From: Alligator mississippiensis
Taxonomy: Eukaryota > Chordata > Crocodylia > Alligatoridae
Direction of reading: 5' to 3'
Assembly (NCBI RefSeq): GCF_030867095.1
Contig: NC_081831.1
Coordinates: 22,296,001-22,360,000, forward strand
Length of the DNA: 64,000 nucleotides
Every line of letters starts with the position of its first letter. Within the stretch, counting starts at the first letter, position 1. Positions 33,556-46,150 of this stretch are shown one piece after another. The notes beneath the pieces were generated by a model, which was given only the letters and a program-made list of their open reading frames with translations, ran no database searches and had not been told where the DNA came from. The position numbers and the translations under genes are program-made.

Positions 33556-35139
33556 TGGATGCCATAGGCCTCCAAGTGGGCCATGGGCTGACCCAAGGCT
33601 CCTACCCTGCCTCAGCTGGCAGCCCCCAGGCCTCCAAGCCCCTTGGATCCCCACTGGGCCCCTGTGCTATAGCTTTCAAATCCCCACAGGGGCTGGGCGC
33701 CTGCTCCCCTGCTGTGGGGAAAGGACTAGCTGAGGCTGTCAGAGCACATGGTACCCTGCACAGGCCTGAGGGAACAGAATCAAGCCAGTTGGGGATTGGG
33801 TCCATTAAGCAGAGCCCGTTTTTCACTGCAGACACCACAACTGACAGTATCAAGCTGTCACTGAAGCCTTCCTAGACATGGCTTCAGGGAGCAGGGCCCC
33901 TGTCCACCTGGTGCAGCCCACACCTAAGTCTCAGCTGGGGGTCTCTGCACTATCAGAACTCCCAGTGAGAATGTGAGAGTCCTGCTGCCGCCTGCCTGCA
34001 GAATGCTTGGAACAGGGCACAAAGGCAACAGCTGGGACTTGACTAGAAGGATGGATGCTGGTCCCCCAGCACTGGCTCCATCCACGGGAGATGGATTTGG
34101 CTGCGTTGCATAAGTTCCACGGACACTGCATGGACCAGACCTACGGGCTTAAGTTCAGTATTAAAGCAAGCAGCAAGAGGTGGCAGGGGCTATCCTGGTG
34201 CCTGTGAGTGTCTGCTCGGCATCAGGGGCAGGCCCTGTCATGCATGTCACTTTGCACATGCATGTGAATTCCCTTGAACAGGTCTGAGTCCTTGGGCCCC
34301 GTGCAGAGATGTGCTGGCCATGGCTGCAGCATGCGGGGGGAGGTCAGCCCTCCCCACATGAATGGAGCTGCACCTCATAGCATGCCTGGTAACATCCCCC
34401 CACCCCCTCAAGCTAAGCCAGCCCTGTGGGGTAGCTGCATCTACACCATGGTCTCTGTCTTCCCTTTGTGTCCCTTGGCTTAACAAGAGCCTTGCTGGAG
34501 TCCCTGGGGGAAGGAATGGTGCTCAGCTCAGCCTGGGGCTGCCCCTCTTTGTCACAGGGGCAGGAGGGCATAGTTGACTTGTGGGCAGAGCATGGGAGTA
34601 GGACTTGAGGGCTCTGGCAGCACAGGGGGCCTGGAGCCATTTGGGGCTTGGGGCAGGGAGTCACTGTCTAAAGCAGGCAGCTGTGAGAAGGGGCCTTGAG
34701 TAAGCCCAGTAATAAGGCAAAATGGGGGGGGGGGGGGCTGGAACCTGGCTCAGGTGCCTTCCCACTGGGGCTGGGAGGGGTCCCGGGGGCAAATTCAGCC
34801 CCAAACAATTGAGGTGGGGGGGCGGGGTTGGGGCCATTGGTGGTGGGGTTTGATGGGGAGGCTCTGTCCCAACTTCCAGAAATTATGCCTACTCCCTTCT
34901 CCTGGTGGGGGCAACTTGGACCCCCCCTCCCCCCAGGCTGCCCTGATGAAGCCACAGTGCAGCTGCCCCCTGAGGCCAGACATCCCCCCCCACCACACAC
35001 ACACACTGCCACCCCCACCTGCCCAGACACAGGCAGAGCAGCACCCCTGGTCACCACCCCCTCAAGACATACTGTGACCCCTGCCCTGCCAGCACCACCC
35101 CCTCAATTTGAGTAGCCTTACCATAGCCAGCCCCCACCA

Positions 35140-35560
35140 GACACATGCATACCCCTCCCATTGGGACCAACCCATGCCCCCACCCATGGACCACCCCCAT
35201 GGCTCTTCCCCCCTCAACCTCCTCCAGCCACCTACATGACTCTCACCACAGTGGAGACCCCCACCCTTGGATCCTGCCCAGAGATCCTCTGTGCCAGACT
35301 CCCAACCCCACAAAGAAAACCCCATGGCTTTCCACTCCCCTACAGAGCATCCCATAGGCCCCCGTCAATAGATTCCCCTTGCCAGACCCCACTCCCATTG
35401 AAGCACCCATGCCCTCCAACAACCCCCAAAGACCCCCCCCCCATGGAGCACCCCATGGCCCCCCCCTGCTAATGGACTCCCCCCACAACCAGGTGTCCCC
35501 ACCATGGAGAACACTATGCCCATGCCTATTCCCCCACCAACTCCCCACTATGGAGAATCC
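35140..35560. repeat. C-rich minisatellite
   Basis: A unit of about 50-60 bases with GCACCCCATGGCCCCC and ATGGACTCCCC is repeated with drift. It belongs to a stretch absent from the matching place in copy A, though a G-rich inverted relative lies at 16,120-16,270. Confidence 0.6.
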
Positions 35561-36875
35561 CTGCCCCCCAACCCGTTCCCAAGCAGCAACATGTGTCTTT
35601 GCTGCCCTGTGGCCACAGCTACCATAACCAGCATGGAGCACTGCCCCGCTCCCTGCGCTGCTCCCCACCCCTGCACCTCGCTCAGACCCAGAGGGTGGAA
35701 CATGACTTTGAACACTGGGGAGGTTGTGTGCGTTCACCCCTCCGCCCCCTTCTTGGGCCAACACCCGTGCAGAGCCCCAAGAGGCTGCAAAAGCTAGACG
35801 AGGGGGCGGAGGGACACTTCCTAGGCTGCTGCCCTGTAGCAGGGTGGTTCTGACCTCCCTCCATACTCAAATCTTCCCCCTGCCTGCTCAGTCTCCAGTT
35901 TGGGGAGCTGGGGAGGGGGACGTGGGGCTGGCAGTACCCTTCCTTTTCCCTGCCCAGGCTTAGTGTACCCTCAGTACTTGTTCCTCTTCCCCACTCCCCA
36001 TATGCACCCAACACCCCCTCCCTGCATCTCTGGGAGTCATTCCCTTCCTTCCTCCCTGTCCTGTCTGGTGCCACCCTGAGCTATGACCCTGCTACCTCCC
36101 TCCCCTGCCCCTTGGCTTTGACCTTAACTCCCTACATTGAGCTCTCAAGAAGGGTAGGGAGATCCAGGCCCAGCCAGGCACCAGCCTCCCACCCCCAGGT
36201 GCACGTAGAGCTGCAGTCGCTCAGCAGCTGACTCTTGCCCCTGCTGCTGCAGCCCGTAGGCCCTGAAAAGCCCATGGGCATCACATGAGCAAAGCCACAT
36301 ACATGCCCAAGTCCCTGCCATGTGCAGACAGCAGCTCTGAACATGCTGCCACAGGGCTTCACCAAGCGTCTTCCCACCCACCCCATGCTAGGTGCTCTTC
36401 CAGAGCTCAGGGCACACGCTTAGAGTGTGTTGGGCCCTGCATGAGCAGCTGGCGCCTGGTCTAGGCGTGGTCAGGCGTGTGCTCCATGTCCCTGGTCACC
36501 AGGCTTCAGCTGAAAACAGGAATTCCTGCAAAGGAAGGACCTTGACCTCTGCTCTGGGTGGGGCAGAAATCACCGGCTTCCTGCAGCTTCCAGACATGGT
36601 TTGGAGCCTCCAGCTGGCAAAGATGGTAGCACCACCCTGTGGCCTGGCTCTGAATCGCGGAACACATGCCTGGGCCACGCCAGGTGCATCCAGCCCAGGG
36701 CCCTCTAAAGCAGGGCTGGGTCCTGGCTTTGCCCCCCAAGCAGGAAACTGGACCAGGCATGAGCTCCTGTAGTCCTTTCCAGCTGGTGTGGAGCCCTGGC
36801 TTCTCACCACACCCCAGCACCAGCCCTCAAGAGAGATACCCCAGGGCTGGATCCCTCCAGTGACAACCAGGAAGT

Positions 36876-36881
36876 TTTATT
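36876..36881 (-). terminator. ZGLP1: Likely poly(A) signal of ZGLP1
   Basis: AATAAA lies on the minus strand 1.86 kb past the ZGLP1 stop codon. The context is kept in copy A (18,019-18,024). No nearer AATAAA was noticed, so a long 3' UTR is implied. Inference from position. Confidence 0.45.
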
Positions 36882-38736
36882 GCAAAGTGTAACCGCGGCT
36901 CACAACATAACTTGCTGCCGCAAAACCCCTAGAAGACCCCCGGGCCCTGCCCCAAACTCCTCCCTCTCCCTCCCTCCCCCACCACCGTGCAAAAACTTGT
37001 GCACCCAAAAGGAAAACACATCACCACTCTGAACAGGCCTCACTCCGTGACACCACATTCTGGTGCTCTGCTGCAAAAATACATAGTTCCACCGATACAC
37101 AAGCATGCAGAGCACAGGCACGCACCACGTGTGACATGTGAATGGGCCTTGCCCTGGGCTCTGGAGGCTCAGAAAGGGAGTGGGTCCCCAAGGCAGCTGG
37201 GATATGAAGGCAGATCCATGGGACTGCTCCCCACCTCACCAGCTTCATGGTTAAACAAGCAACTAGAAAGGACATTTCAGTCCATTCTAGAGAAAAAGTA
37301 CTCTACAGAGTCTGGGAGACACCCACGTGTCACATGGGGAAGGTCTCCACTGCAGGGGCAACAGATGTCACTTAAAAAACTTCACAAACCTTCGAGGAAA
37401 AGCTGTTTTTGGTCCATAGTAGCAAGAGTTTGTCAAACACTAGCAGCGTTTGTCTCAGGCCAGCAGCCAGGGTGGCCGCTCTTGAGACGGCAACAAACCA
37501 GGGTCACAGTTTAATGAAGAAACCTTGTTCTTTCCCAAGCACTTTGGCAGCTGGTTCTTCTCTCTGGGTTTTCATGCTGGACCAAGGGGCTCCAGAAATA
37601 GCTGACTGGCAGGGAGTTCCAGGACTATCAGGGCAGAGGAGATGCAGATTGCTGCTTGGCTGCGGAGTGACCGGCCTGAAAGTTCTCCCTCCCCACCGCC
37701 TCACATTCTGCTGTTGCTCCAAGGATGATCTCAGGATTTACCTTGGCAGCGCTGTCAGCCCTGCAAGACCCAGGAGTTGCCATCAAGCCCCAACATCTGG
37801 GCAGCCCATGCAAGCCAGAGTTGTGCTCTCGGTACTGAGCAGCCAGAGTAGGCTCAGGAGGGCAGCTGAATGGAGCTGGTGCCTGCTTTGTAGCCATGCC
37901 CACTCCTGAGAATGATGCCTTGGGCCTGCCAAGTTGGCCAAACCCTTCATCGAACTGCCCCCACACAGTTAACAGTAGAGGACCTTGATGGGAGGTGTCA
38001 GGATGTCATCATCGCCTTTTCTGGAAGACAGAACAGGAGGGGCCTCCTTGAAGCTGACGGCCTGTAAAAGAGGGGTCAGGCCGGTGGGCACCTCCTTTAC
38101 AGAAAGAGCCAGGGGTCCTTACTCCTTATCTACATGTGCCACAGAACCCCTGAGAGGCTTTGGGAAAGACTGGGCAGCAGGAGTTGTACAAGCCCACAGC
38201 CAAAGAGCATCCCCAGCCCAGTGTTCACTATGTAAATAGATGAGGAGTGGGGAGCAGAGGGGGAAACTAAGTCACAGCAAGCAGTGACATGGCCAAGGTC
38301 ACACAGTCAAGTGGTGGCAGAGCCCACATCTCTCATGTCCAGGACTCTCTGCAGTGGGCCAGAGAAAGACAACCTGGGAAGATTTCTATAGCAATGCCAC
38401 CTCTTGTAACCAAATCAGAGTGGGAGTTCCAGCAGGGGGTGGATACATGGGGGAAAGTGGTGTTTTCCAGGGCAAAAAACCATCTCTGGGCAAACTTGTG
38501 TGCATCAGGTCACTGGCTGCAGTGGAACTGCAGCACCTGGGCATTATCCAGGGACACTGCCCAGTGCATTTGACCACAGCCACTTAGCTGTTGTTGAGAA
38601 AGAAGGCTTCATTCAGAACTATGACCCCCAGGTTAGGCCCGTGGCTTCGGCAGCACAGGGAGTGGAAGAGCCCTTGACAAACAAGGCTGTTGGACTTCCT
38701 CAGCCTCAGCACAATTTCAGAAGAAAAAGAAGGAAA

Positions 38737-41700
38737 TCACCTTTTCCTGCTTCTCGGCATAGCCACTGCCAGATGGAGCCTTTCTCCGCACTTAGGGCAC
38801 CATGAGTGTAACTTTCTGTTTTTCCTCGGGATGTTCCAGCAACGGAAACACCGGATCCGGTACTTCTTGTACCTATGGGGAAACTGCCATGTTGCCATTT
38901 TGGGGAAAGGGTGGAGGCAAGACAAGAAAAGGACGGAAGGAGGGAAAGGATCTCTGGAAATGAGCCTCTAAGATGAGCCTGCCAGGCTTATTCAGAGCTC
39001 GGCCACCACCAGCACTGAAACACGGACCCACAGCCATGAAATCCATTCAGAAAAGGAGAATTTCACAAAGACAAAACAAACACTGGTTTCCAGCCCAGTG
39101 AGGCATAAAAACTTTGCTGCGGGGGGGAGGTCACTTAGAATTGAAGCAAAATAGGGCTGGAAAAGGTCCCCAGGAGTCCACCCTTTTCAAATCAGACTTA
39201 TCCCTGCCTAAGCCATCCCAGATCTGGGTGTGTCTAAGGCATGGGGGCTGGAAGGCCACAGCCCTGCTTCTCAGGTGCTCACAGGCTGCACCTGGCATTT
39301 GTCATAGACACCTGTGATCTTCTTGGTTGGCACCATCTACACTTGGATGCACATCGCTATTTCTTTTGCACCTCAAGAACTGGTTTCAGCATCTCTCAAT
39401 CCTGAAATCTGAGGGTCCATAAAACTGCTGCAAACTGCTCTCAGCAGGCAGGATATTATTTATGTTTAACAAACACCTCCTGCAACTCTTGGAAGTGGCA
39501 AGTAGGAGTCTGAAACAATGAGCTTGCTGCAAGCACTTGGACTCCTCTCACTGATGCCCCCAGAAACCTAGCATATCTTGGCCGCAGCTGTCTCCATGAG
39601 ATTTGCTAGTGAGGTCTGTGCTGCCACAGTGGGAAGCTACAGTGGCCAGAGCCAGGGCAAGAGCTTGCCAGGCAAATGCCCTGGTCTGAGCTCTCCTAAA
39701 GACCTGTAGAAGCAAATGCTCATGCACTTCATCAGTCTGGGGCTGAGGGATTCACCTGTCTTATAATGGAATCTGAAGGAGTCAATTGACTTCATGGCTC
39801 ATTGTCACCTCCCTGGTTCTTGCTCATCTCTCTCTACTCCACAGGTGTGAACAATCCACTCTCCTTTTTGTGGCCTTGATTTTCTGCTATTCAAACTACA
39901 CTTTCTTTTGCAACCTTCCTGTCTGCTAGGCCTTCTGGTCACGCCTCTACTATTTCACAGCCCTGAAGACCGTTTTTAGCTCTAACTAAAAATTTTAACT
40001 TGGGTGTGGTCCTATTAACTCAGATGTAGAAATGACTAGGGATGGCAAGCTATTCAATTGACCAGTCAAATATTGTCAATTGACTAGTTAATTGACTGCA
40101 TATTTTTGACTGGTCAAAGATTATAGCAATTTTACAAAAAAAAACCCCACTTTTTGTAGTTTTCTTGACAGAAATATGTTATTTTATTGTTTTTGACACA
40201 GAAAATATGTGCTTTTTCTGTGTATTATTGGGACCTACTGACAATTTTTTTACAATGTTTGATCAATATTTGACTGGTCAATTAACCAAACTTTATTTGA
40301 CCAATTAAATACCCAAGCCCAGAAATGATGTATTGGCGGTATTGATGCAAAGTATTGGAGATACTGTCAAGACGCACAAGAAGGATAGATTTTGTTTTAT
40401 GAATCTGAATAAGAGACATTCATTTAACTATAATAATTCCAGGACTAATGAGACAATATCCTTTGATTACATTTTACCTAGTTGTGTTTTTTGAAAACTT
40501 TACATATACTCTAGCTACTCAGTGCATGTTCCAGTAGCTGGATCCTAAACTGAATTATACAGTGCCAGCCCCCCTAACATATTAGTGAAGCATCTGGTTT
40601 TGCTTTCACTGAAGAAAAGTGTGCATGTTCATAGATTCATAGATGTTTGGGTCGGAAGAGACCTTAGCAGGTCATTGAGTCTGATCCCCTGCCCTGGGCA
40701 GGAAAAAGTGCTGGGGTCAGATGACCCCAGCCAGATGTATGTCTAGCCTCCTCTTAAAGACTCCCAAGGTAAGGGAGAGCACCAGCTCCCTTGGAAGCTG
40801 ACTCTAGATTTTGGCAACCCTTACCATAAAGAAGTTCTTTCTAATATCTAAGTTAAATCTGCTCTCCGTCAGTCTGTGGCCATTGTTCCTAGCTACTCCA
40901 AGGGGTGCTCTGGTAAACAGAGCATCGCCTATTTCTTGCAGCACCCCCTTGATAAATTTGTAGGAGACCACAAGATCACCTCTCAGCCTTCTCTTGCGGA
41001 GGCTGAAGAGATCCAGGGCCCTCAATCTCTCCTCGTAGGGCTTTGCCTGCAGGTCCCTAACCATACGAGTGGCCCTCCTCTGGGCCCTCTTAGGTTGTCC
41101 ACATCCCTTTTGAAGTGTGGCGCCCAAAACTGGATGCAGTACTCCAACTGCGGTCTAACCAATGCTGCATAAAGGGGAAGTATCACCTCCTTGGACCTGT
41201 TTGTCATGCACCTGCTAATGCATGATAAAGTGTGGTTAGCTTTACTTATCACTTTGTCACACTGACGACTCATGTTCATTTTGGAGTCAACAATGACTTT
41301 CCGTTGCTGTGCTGCTGAGGTCTTCCCTCAGCCTGTAAGCATGCTGGTGATTCCTTCTCCCTAGGTGCAGCACCTTGCATTTGTCCTTATTGAACTGCAT
41401 CCTATTCTGTTCTGCCCACTTTTCCAACGTATCCAGATCCACCTGGATTTGTTTCCTACCCTCTGGTGTGTTAACTTTACCCCATAATTTGGTATCATCT
41501 GTGAATTTGGACAGAGTGCTTTCCACGCCCTCATCCAAGTCACTGATGAAGACATTGAACAGCACCTGTCCAAGGACTGAGCCTTGTGGGTTGTGTTGTT
41601 AGATGTGCCACCCATCTTCACTCCCCTTTTCAAAATCCTAGATATGTCCATGGTAAATGGTTTCCTGTCCCAGTGCTGGATGGGATGAGCCTGTGGTACC

Positions 41701-44700
41701 CTGCAGCCCTGGGACACCAGCGCTGTGTCCATGGAAGCCACAGGGCACTGGGCCCTCAAAGCCTAGTCACTTAAATTGGTACCTTAATCTGGATTAAGAC
41801 CCCTGTCCTCCTCCCACACAATCAGAGGTTGGGGTGACTCACTGTCCTCCCAGGTACCTGATGCCACAAGCATTACAAAGCGGGGTCCCATCCTCTGCAA
41901 TTCTCCACAGAGGCGTCTTCTGCGTCTTGCAGGAAGCACAGCACTTGCCCCCTGAAGGGAGAGAGGAGGAACTGAACCCAGGCTGCCCCATGGCTGTGCT
42001 GTAGCAATCCAGCCAGACCAGGTGCTGTCATCTCCCCAGACCAAACTCCCACCTGGTGCCCCCAGCACAGAGCCCCATCACCTGTCTCTGACTAAAGGCC
42101 TCTTCCAGAAAAAGCCTCCAGTCCAGGCCTGGAAGAATGAAGAAGTGAGGACTTGGCTTCTGGCCGCAGCTGTCCCAGTAGCCAATTGCCCTCCCTGGTA
42201 ATGATGGACACCTCACTTCAAAACCCGCGTTCTGTCCCCACAAGGGAAGGCAGCAGTTTGCATTCGAGTTTGTTCACTGGGTGAGCCTGAAGAAGTGGCA
42301 CCTAATAGACCAGTGATTCCCAATCCCCGTAGGGCAGTGCCCTTGGTTGCCTTGAGATCTTTTCAAGGGTGCCCGGGGGGGGGGGGGGGAGGGAAGGGGG
42401 GCATGCTACAGTAACATGGTGAAGTATGCAAACCAGATTCCCCAGGGGAGCCCAGAGATTTCAAAAAGTCCATTATGTTAAAACCCGTCTGACCTGTTGG
42501 GGTCTACCTGAGTTCTTTGCAACAGAAAAATTGCTCTAGGATTTTCTGGAGTCAAAAACAGTGTAAAATAAGAGCAGGGATTTTTCAAGAGGAACCTGGA
42601 GTCTACCGAGGTTGAGAACGACTGCTGTGGACTAACAGTAATGAATGCCTCTGCATCAGATAGTCCCTCAGGTGCCCCTGCCCTGCCTTTGTGTGTCATT
42701 TGTGCTCCCAGACACAGAGCAAAACAAAGCAGGATGGTAGCAAAGAGGCAGCTGCAACTTTGTCCCATTCCATTCCCCCCAGCTCACCTGCCTCTCTGAA
42801 ATGAAGGAGGCACCACAGCATGGGGCTACCCACCTAACATCAAGCCTGGGGGTTCTCACCCCCTTCAGCCTCCAGACTCTTATCTGTGACTTCCCTGAAG
42901 GCAGCAGCACCCTAGTTTAAATAAAAAAAAAAACAACTTCGCCTGCTTCTTAACTATGGGAAAATCCCACCTAGAGCACAAAGCACTCGGACAGATACCA
43001 GCAGGGCCTGTGGATTCCTCCTGGAAATTGCTGGGTTTATCTGGGGAAGGCTGTGCCAGGGTTTGCATCCCTAACAGTACTAGTACTGTGTGGCACCCTT
43101 AAAATGATCCTGTGTCTCCCCGATTGAGAATTTGTGCTCCAGCTCACTGACATGCCATGTGGGTCATGTCTGAAGGTTGGGAGGAGACTGGCAGGGGATA
43201 CAGACCTCAGGTAGGATTGTGGGGTGGGGGACAGGACTGTTTCACCCAGACACTGACCCATGCTCCCCATGACAGATGCCCTGAAATGCAACCTACTCTG
43301 TGCTGACAGGGAGTCCGGCTCATCCTCAGAGCTGAGTTCCCTCGATAGGCAGAGCTGCTTAATGAGATTAGCTTGGTGGCCTCTTCTCCTCCAACATGTT
43401 GGGCTGGGAACAGAGAAGATTGGGTAAGTTTCGCTGGCATCAGGCATTGCTTCAAATTCAAGGCAGTGACAAAACACCTGCAGCTAAACATGGCTTTAAA
43501 ACAAGCCTCCCAAGCAGAGAAAACAAGCCATCAGTGGTTAAGAGGCAGCTTCCCTTGCTCCTTGTTTCCCCCCCACCACACATGCACATGCTTCCAGGCT
43601 TGACCACAGGTCAAGGGGCCATATGGGCACAGCGCGGCAGAAGCAGGTTGGGCTCACAGTGCACCATGCTCAGGCGCTGGCCCCTCCAGGGGAAGGAGCC
43701 AGGAAAGTGGCAACCAGCAGGTGCTGCCCCATGGATTCCCAGTCCCTGGAGGTCTGGTTTCAGACCTGAAGTCTGGCATCCCCCCTGCCATTGTTCTGTC
43801 AGCCTCTGGCCAGCCACAGCTGTGCCTGGTCCCTCCAGTTCCCTTTGCCAGCATCAGGTCCTCTGTGGCATTCCCTGGCAGGGAGTTTTCCACCTGTTTT
43901 GTCTCCTTCTCTGCCCTCCTGGTCTGTGCATTGTTCTGTACTTGACCTACGAACTTCCCTGAGCCTATGCTGGGGAGGGCAGCTGAGAAACCCATCAATA
44001 AATAAGTAAATAAATGCCCTTTGCCTTCAGAGAACAAGTGGTTCCTCAGTTCCAGGCTGAGCCTAGTGAGGGCAAATCAGCTGCCAGCTACCAGGACACC
44101 CAGGGGAAAGCCTCCACCCCCTGCCTGCAGGAAGCCAAGTGCAAGAGCCCTTCTGGGAGCCACTCCAGCAAGGCAAACTCCTGCTCTCAGGCTACTGCCA
44201 GGCTCCTTCACTGCCCCCAAAGCCCCCAAGGGGCTGGGCTGCAGTCTGAGCCAGCCTGCCCTCCAAGGTGCCACTGGGGACCGGTGCAAGGCCCCAAAGA
44301 CCCACCCCCCAGCCCAGCCCAGCCCAAGCACAGTGGGTGCAGGAGGTGGAAGAAGAGCTCAGCCAAGGGAGGGAGGGAGGGACGGATGGATGGACACACA
44401 TGCTCACACACAGGGTAGAGGAGAAGCAGCCTTGCACAAGAAGCCCTGTCTGCTCCCACCAGTACCTGAACCCTAGTTGGATCCGTGCTCCACGACCAGG
44501 GTGGAGGGAGGGAGGGAGGGAGAGACAGACAGACAAATTGGTACGTAAAGGGATGGACAGGCAGACAGGTGTGAGGGGTTGGGCAGACAGACAGATGTGT
44601 AAGGGAAAGGACTGAATGGATCCCTTCTCCACTAACAACAGGGATGGAGGAACAGAGAGAGAAAGAGAGAGAGAGAAATGTTTAAGAGAATGGGCAGGCA

Positions 44701-45991
44701 GACAGACAGGTATGTAAGGGGTCTGAGGTAACAGATGTCCAAGGCAATGGCCAGGCAGGCAGACAAGGGTGTGAGGGGATGGATAGACAGTCGGATGTGT
44801 AAGGGAATGGACTGAATGGATTCTTGCTCCACTGTCAAGGGGGGTGGAGGGTCAGAGACAGACAAACAAATGCTTAAGGGAATGGACAGACAGGTAGGTG
44901 ACAGGCAGGTGTAAGGGGATGGGCAGGTGAAGGTGTGATGGGGCCTGAGGTAACAGCCAGACAGAGGCCTAAGGGAATGGAGAGGCAGGCGGACGGGTGT
45001 GAGGGGAGGGAGGCAGGTGGGTCAGGGACCGGCAGACAAGTGTCAGGGGCCGGAGACGGGCGCGGCCAGGCGGGCGGTACCTGCTGAACCGCGGGCGGAT
45101 GCGGAGCGCGGGGCCGGCGGGGCCCAGGCGGAGCCGCATGCGGAGCGTCACCCCGCGGAACGAGGGGTCGCGGGGCTCGGCGCCGCGCCGCGGCCGGGGC
45201 TGCTTGCGGGGGACGCGCCGGCCGCCCGCGGGCCGGGGGCCCGGCTCGGCGCCCAGACGGCTGCACTGCAGACTGATGAGGCGCAGCGCATCCATGGCGC
45301 TGCGGACCGGGCGGTGCTCGGCGCTGCGCACCGACGGGCCCGATCCGGCCGCCGGCCCGGGCGGGGGCTGGCGCGGGCCGGGCGCGGGGGGCAGGCGCCG
45401 GGCCGACTCCCGCAGGAAGCGCAGCGCGCCGCCGTCGGGGGCTGCCGGGCCCGAGGCCGCGGCGATGGGCGGCGGCGGCGGCTGTGGCTGCGGGCGCCTG
45501 CGGGGAGACGACAAGCGTCAGGGGCCCCTCAGGGGAGCCACCCACCCACCGCACCCCCGCCCCGGCCAATGACAGCGGCGGCTGCGGCTCGCGGGGATCT
45601 GGATCTGACCCGCGCCCCTTGGGCGGGCAAGGGTGGCGCAGGGGCCGGATTCCTCCCTGCTCGGGGCCGCGCCGGGGCCTGACCCGGACTGACACCCCTC
45701 CCTCCCCGTCCCCCGGGAACAGGAGCACGGGGCTGATCCGGATTGACCTTCCCCCCCAACCCAGGGAACAGGAGCATGGGACTGATGATCTGGATAGAGT
45801 CCCCTTTCCCCCCGCGCTGATCTGAACCCTGCCATGCCGCCTGCTAGGGCTGACCTGGGTCCCCCCGCCGGGCTGGCCGGGGCCGGGGCCGGGGCCGGGC
45901 TCCAGGGCTCCGGCTCCAGGCAGAGCAGCTGCTGCAGGACGGAGAAGTCCGGCGGGGGGCCGTCGAGGAAAAGCTCCCAGGAGGGCTCCAT
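38737..45991 (-). CDS. ZGLP1: ZGLP1: GATA-type zinc finger protein 1
   Basis: There are five exons on the minus strand: 45,855-45,991 (start ATG at 45,991); 45,081-45,497; 42,860-42,894; 41,858-41,951; 38,737-38,872. Phases agree at every junction and the total is 819 bases, or 272 residues (human ZGLP1 is 271). Residues 201-225 form a classical GATA finger CX2CX17CX2C ([13 protein letters not shown] ... LCNACGI). A second half-finger follows, CFRC at 236-239 and CPKC at 253-256, after YKKY. The N-terminal 185 residues are Pro/Arg-rich and low in complexity. In mammals ZGLP1 is a nuclear factor acting in gonadal somatic cells and in oogenic fate. The 35-base exon 3 rests only on phase and splice signals. 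A CR1 and two small transposons sit in introns. Confidence 0.85.
40030..40325. mobile_element. Inverted-repeat MITE-like element
   Basis: The left end (AATTGACCAGTCAAATATTG) and right end (CAATATTTGACTGGTCAATT) are inverted copies, and the AT-rich inside contains further GACTGGTCAA motifs. About 296 bases, no coding capacity. It is in ZGLP1 intron 4 and is shared, in truncated form, by copy A. Confidence 0.7.
40628..41612 (-). mobile_element. CR1 LINE, 3' half of ORF2 and tail
   Basis: Minus-strand coding remains include [16 protein letters not shown], a catalytic box altered to [23 protein letters not shown] and [11 protein letters not shown]. The tail ends at the CATAGATTCATAGATG repeat (40,630). 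Several frames are used, so it is dead. It lies in ZGLP1 intron 4 and is absent from copy A. Confidence 0.95.
42311..42622. mobile_element. Probable hAT-type non-autonomous element
   Basis: It begins CAGTGATTCCCAATCC and its other end read backwards begins CAGCAGTCGTTCTCAACC, which are hAT-like inverted ends. A G-run occurs at about 42,376-42,391. I could not find a clean 8-base target duplication. It is in ZGLP1 intron 3. Confidence 0.55.
44370..44900. repeat. GGGA/GACA-rich microsatellite and minisatellite
   Basis: (GGGA)n and (GACA)n runs alternate with a drifting unit of the type GGCAGACAGACAG-GTGTGAGGGGATGG. It lies in ZGLP1 intron 2. Confidence 0.85.
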
Positions 45992-46150
45992 CCCGGGGAG
46001 CCGGGCGCAGCCCACAGCTAGGCCCGGAGTGGGGCGGGGAACGATAGGCCGGGGGCGGGGGCCTTAACCCGGCACACCTGGGCAGCGAGCGCCGCGGCCA
46101 TAAGGAGCCGCGAGGGAAGACGCAGCCTCCGGTCCTGGGGCTTAGCCCAC
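45050..46150 (-). promoter_or_regulatory. ZGLP1: CpG-rich promoter and 5' exons of ZGLP1
   Basis: CpG is very dense from exon 2 to about 150 bases upstream of the start codon at 45,991, and GGGGCGGGG boxes lie just upstream at about 46,030-46,060. This long open region produces large chance frames on both strands. The transcription start was not located. Confidence 0.6.

Noticed and set aside
44014-44476. Plus-strand open frames of 134-151 codons downstream of 44,010
   Set aside because: They run into the GGGA/GACA repeat and have no domain. They lie inside ZGLP1 intron 2 on the opposite strand.
44999-45682. Plus-strand open frame of 227 codons
   Set aside because: It is antisense to ZGLP1 exon 2 in a CpG island, with Ala/Gly/Arg-rich sequence and no recognisable domain.
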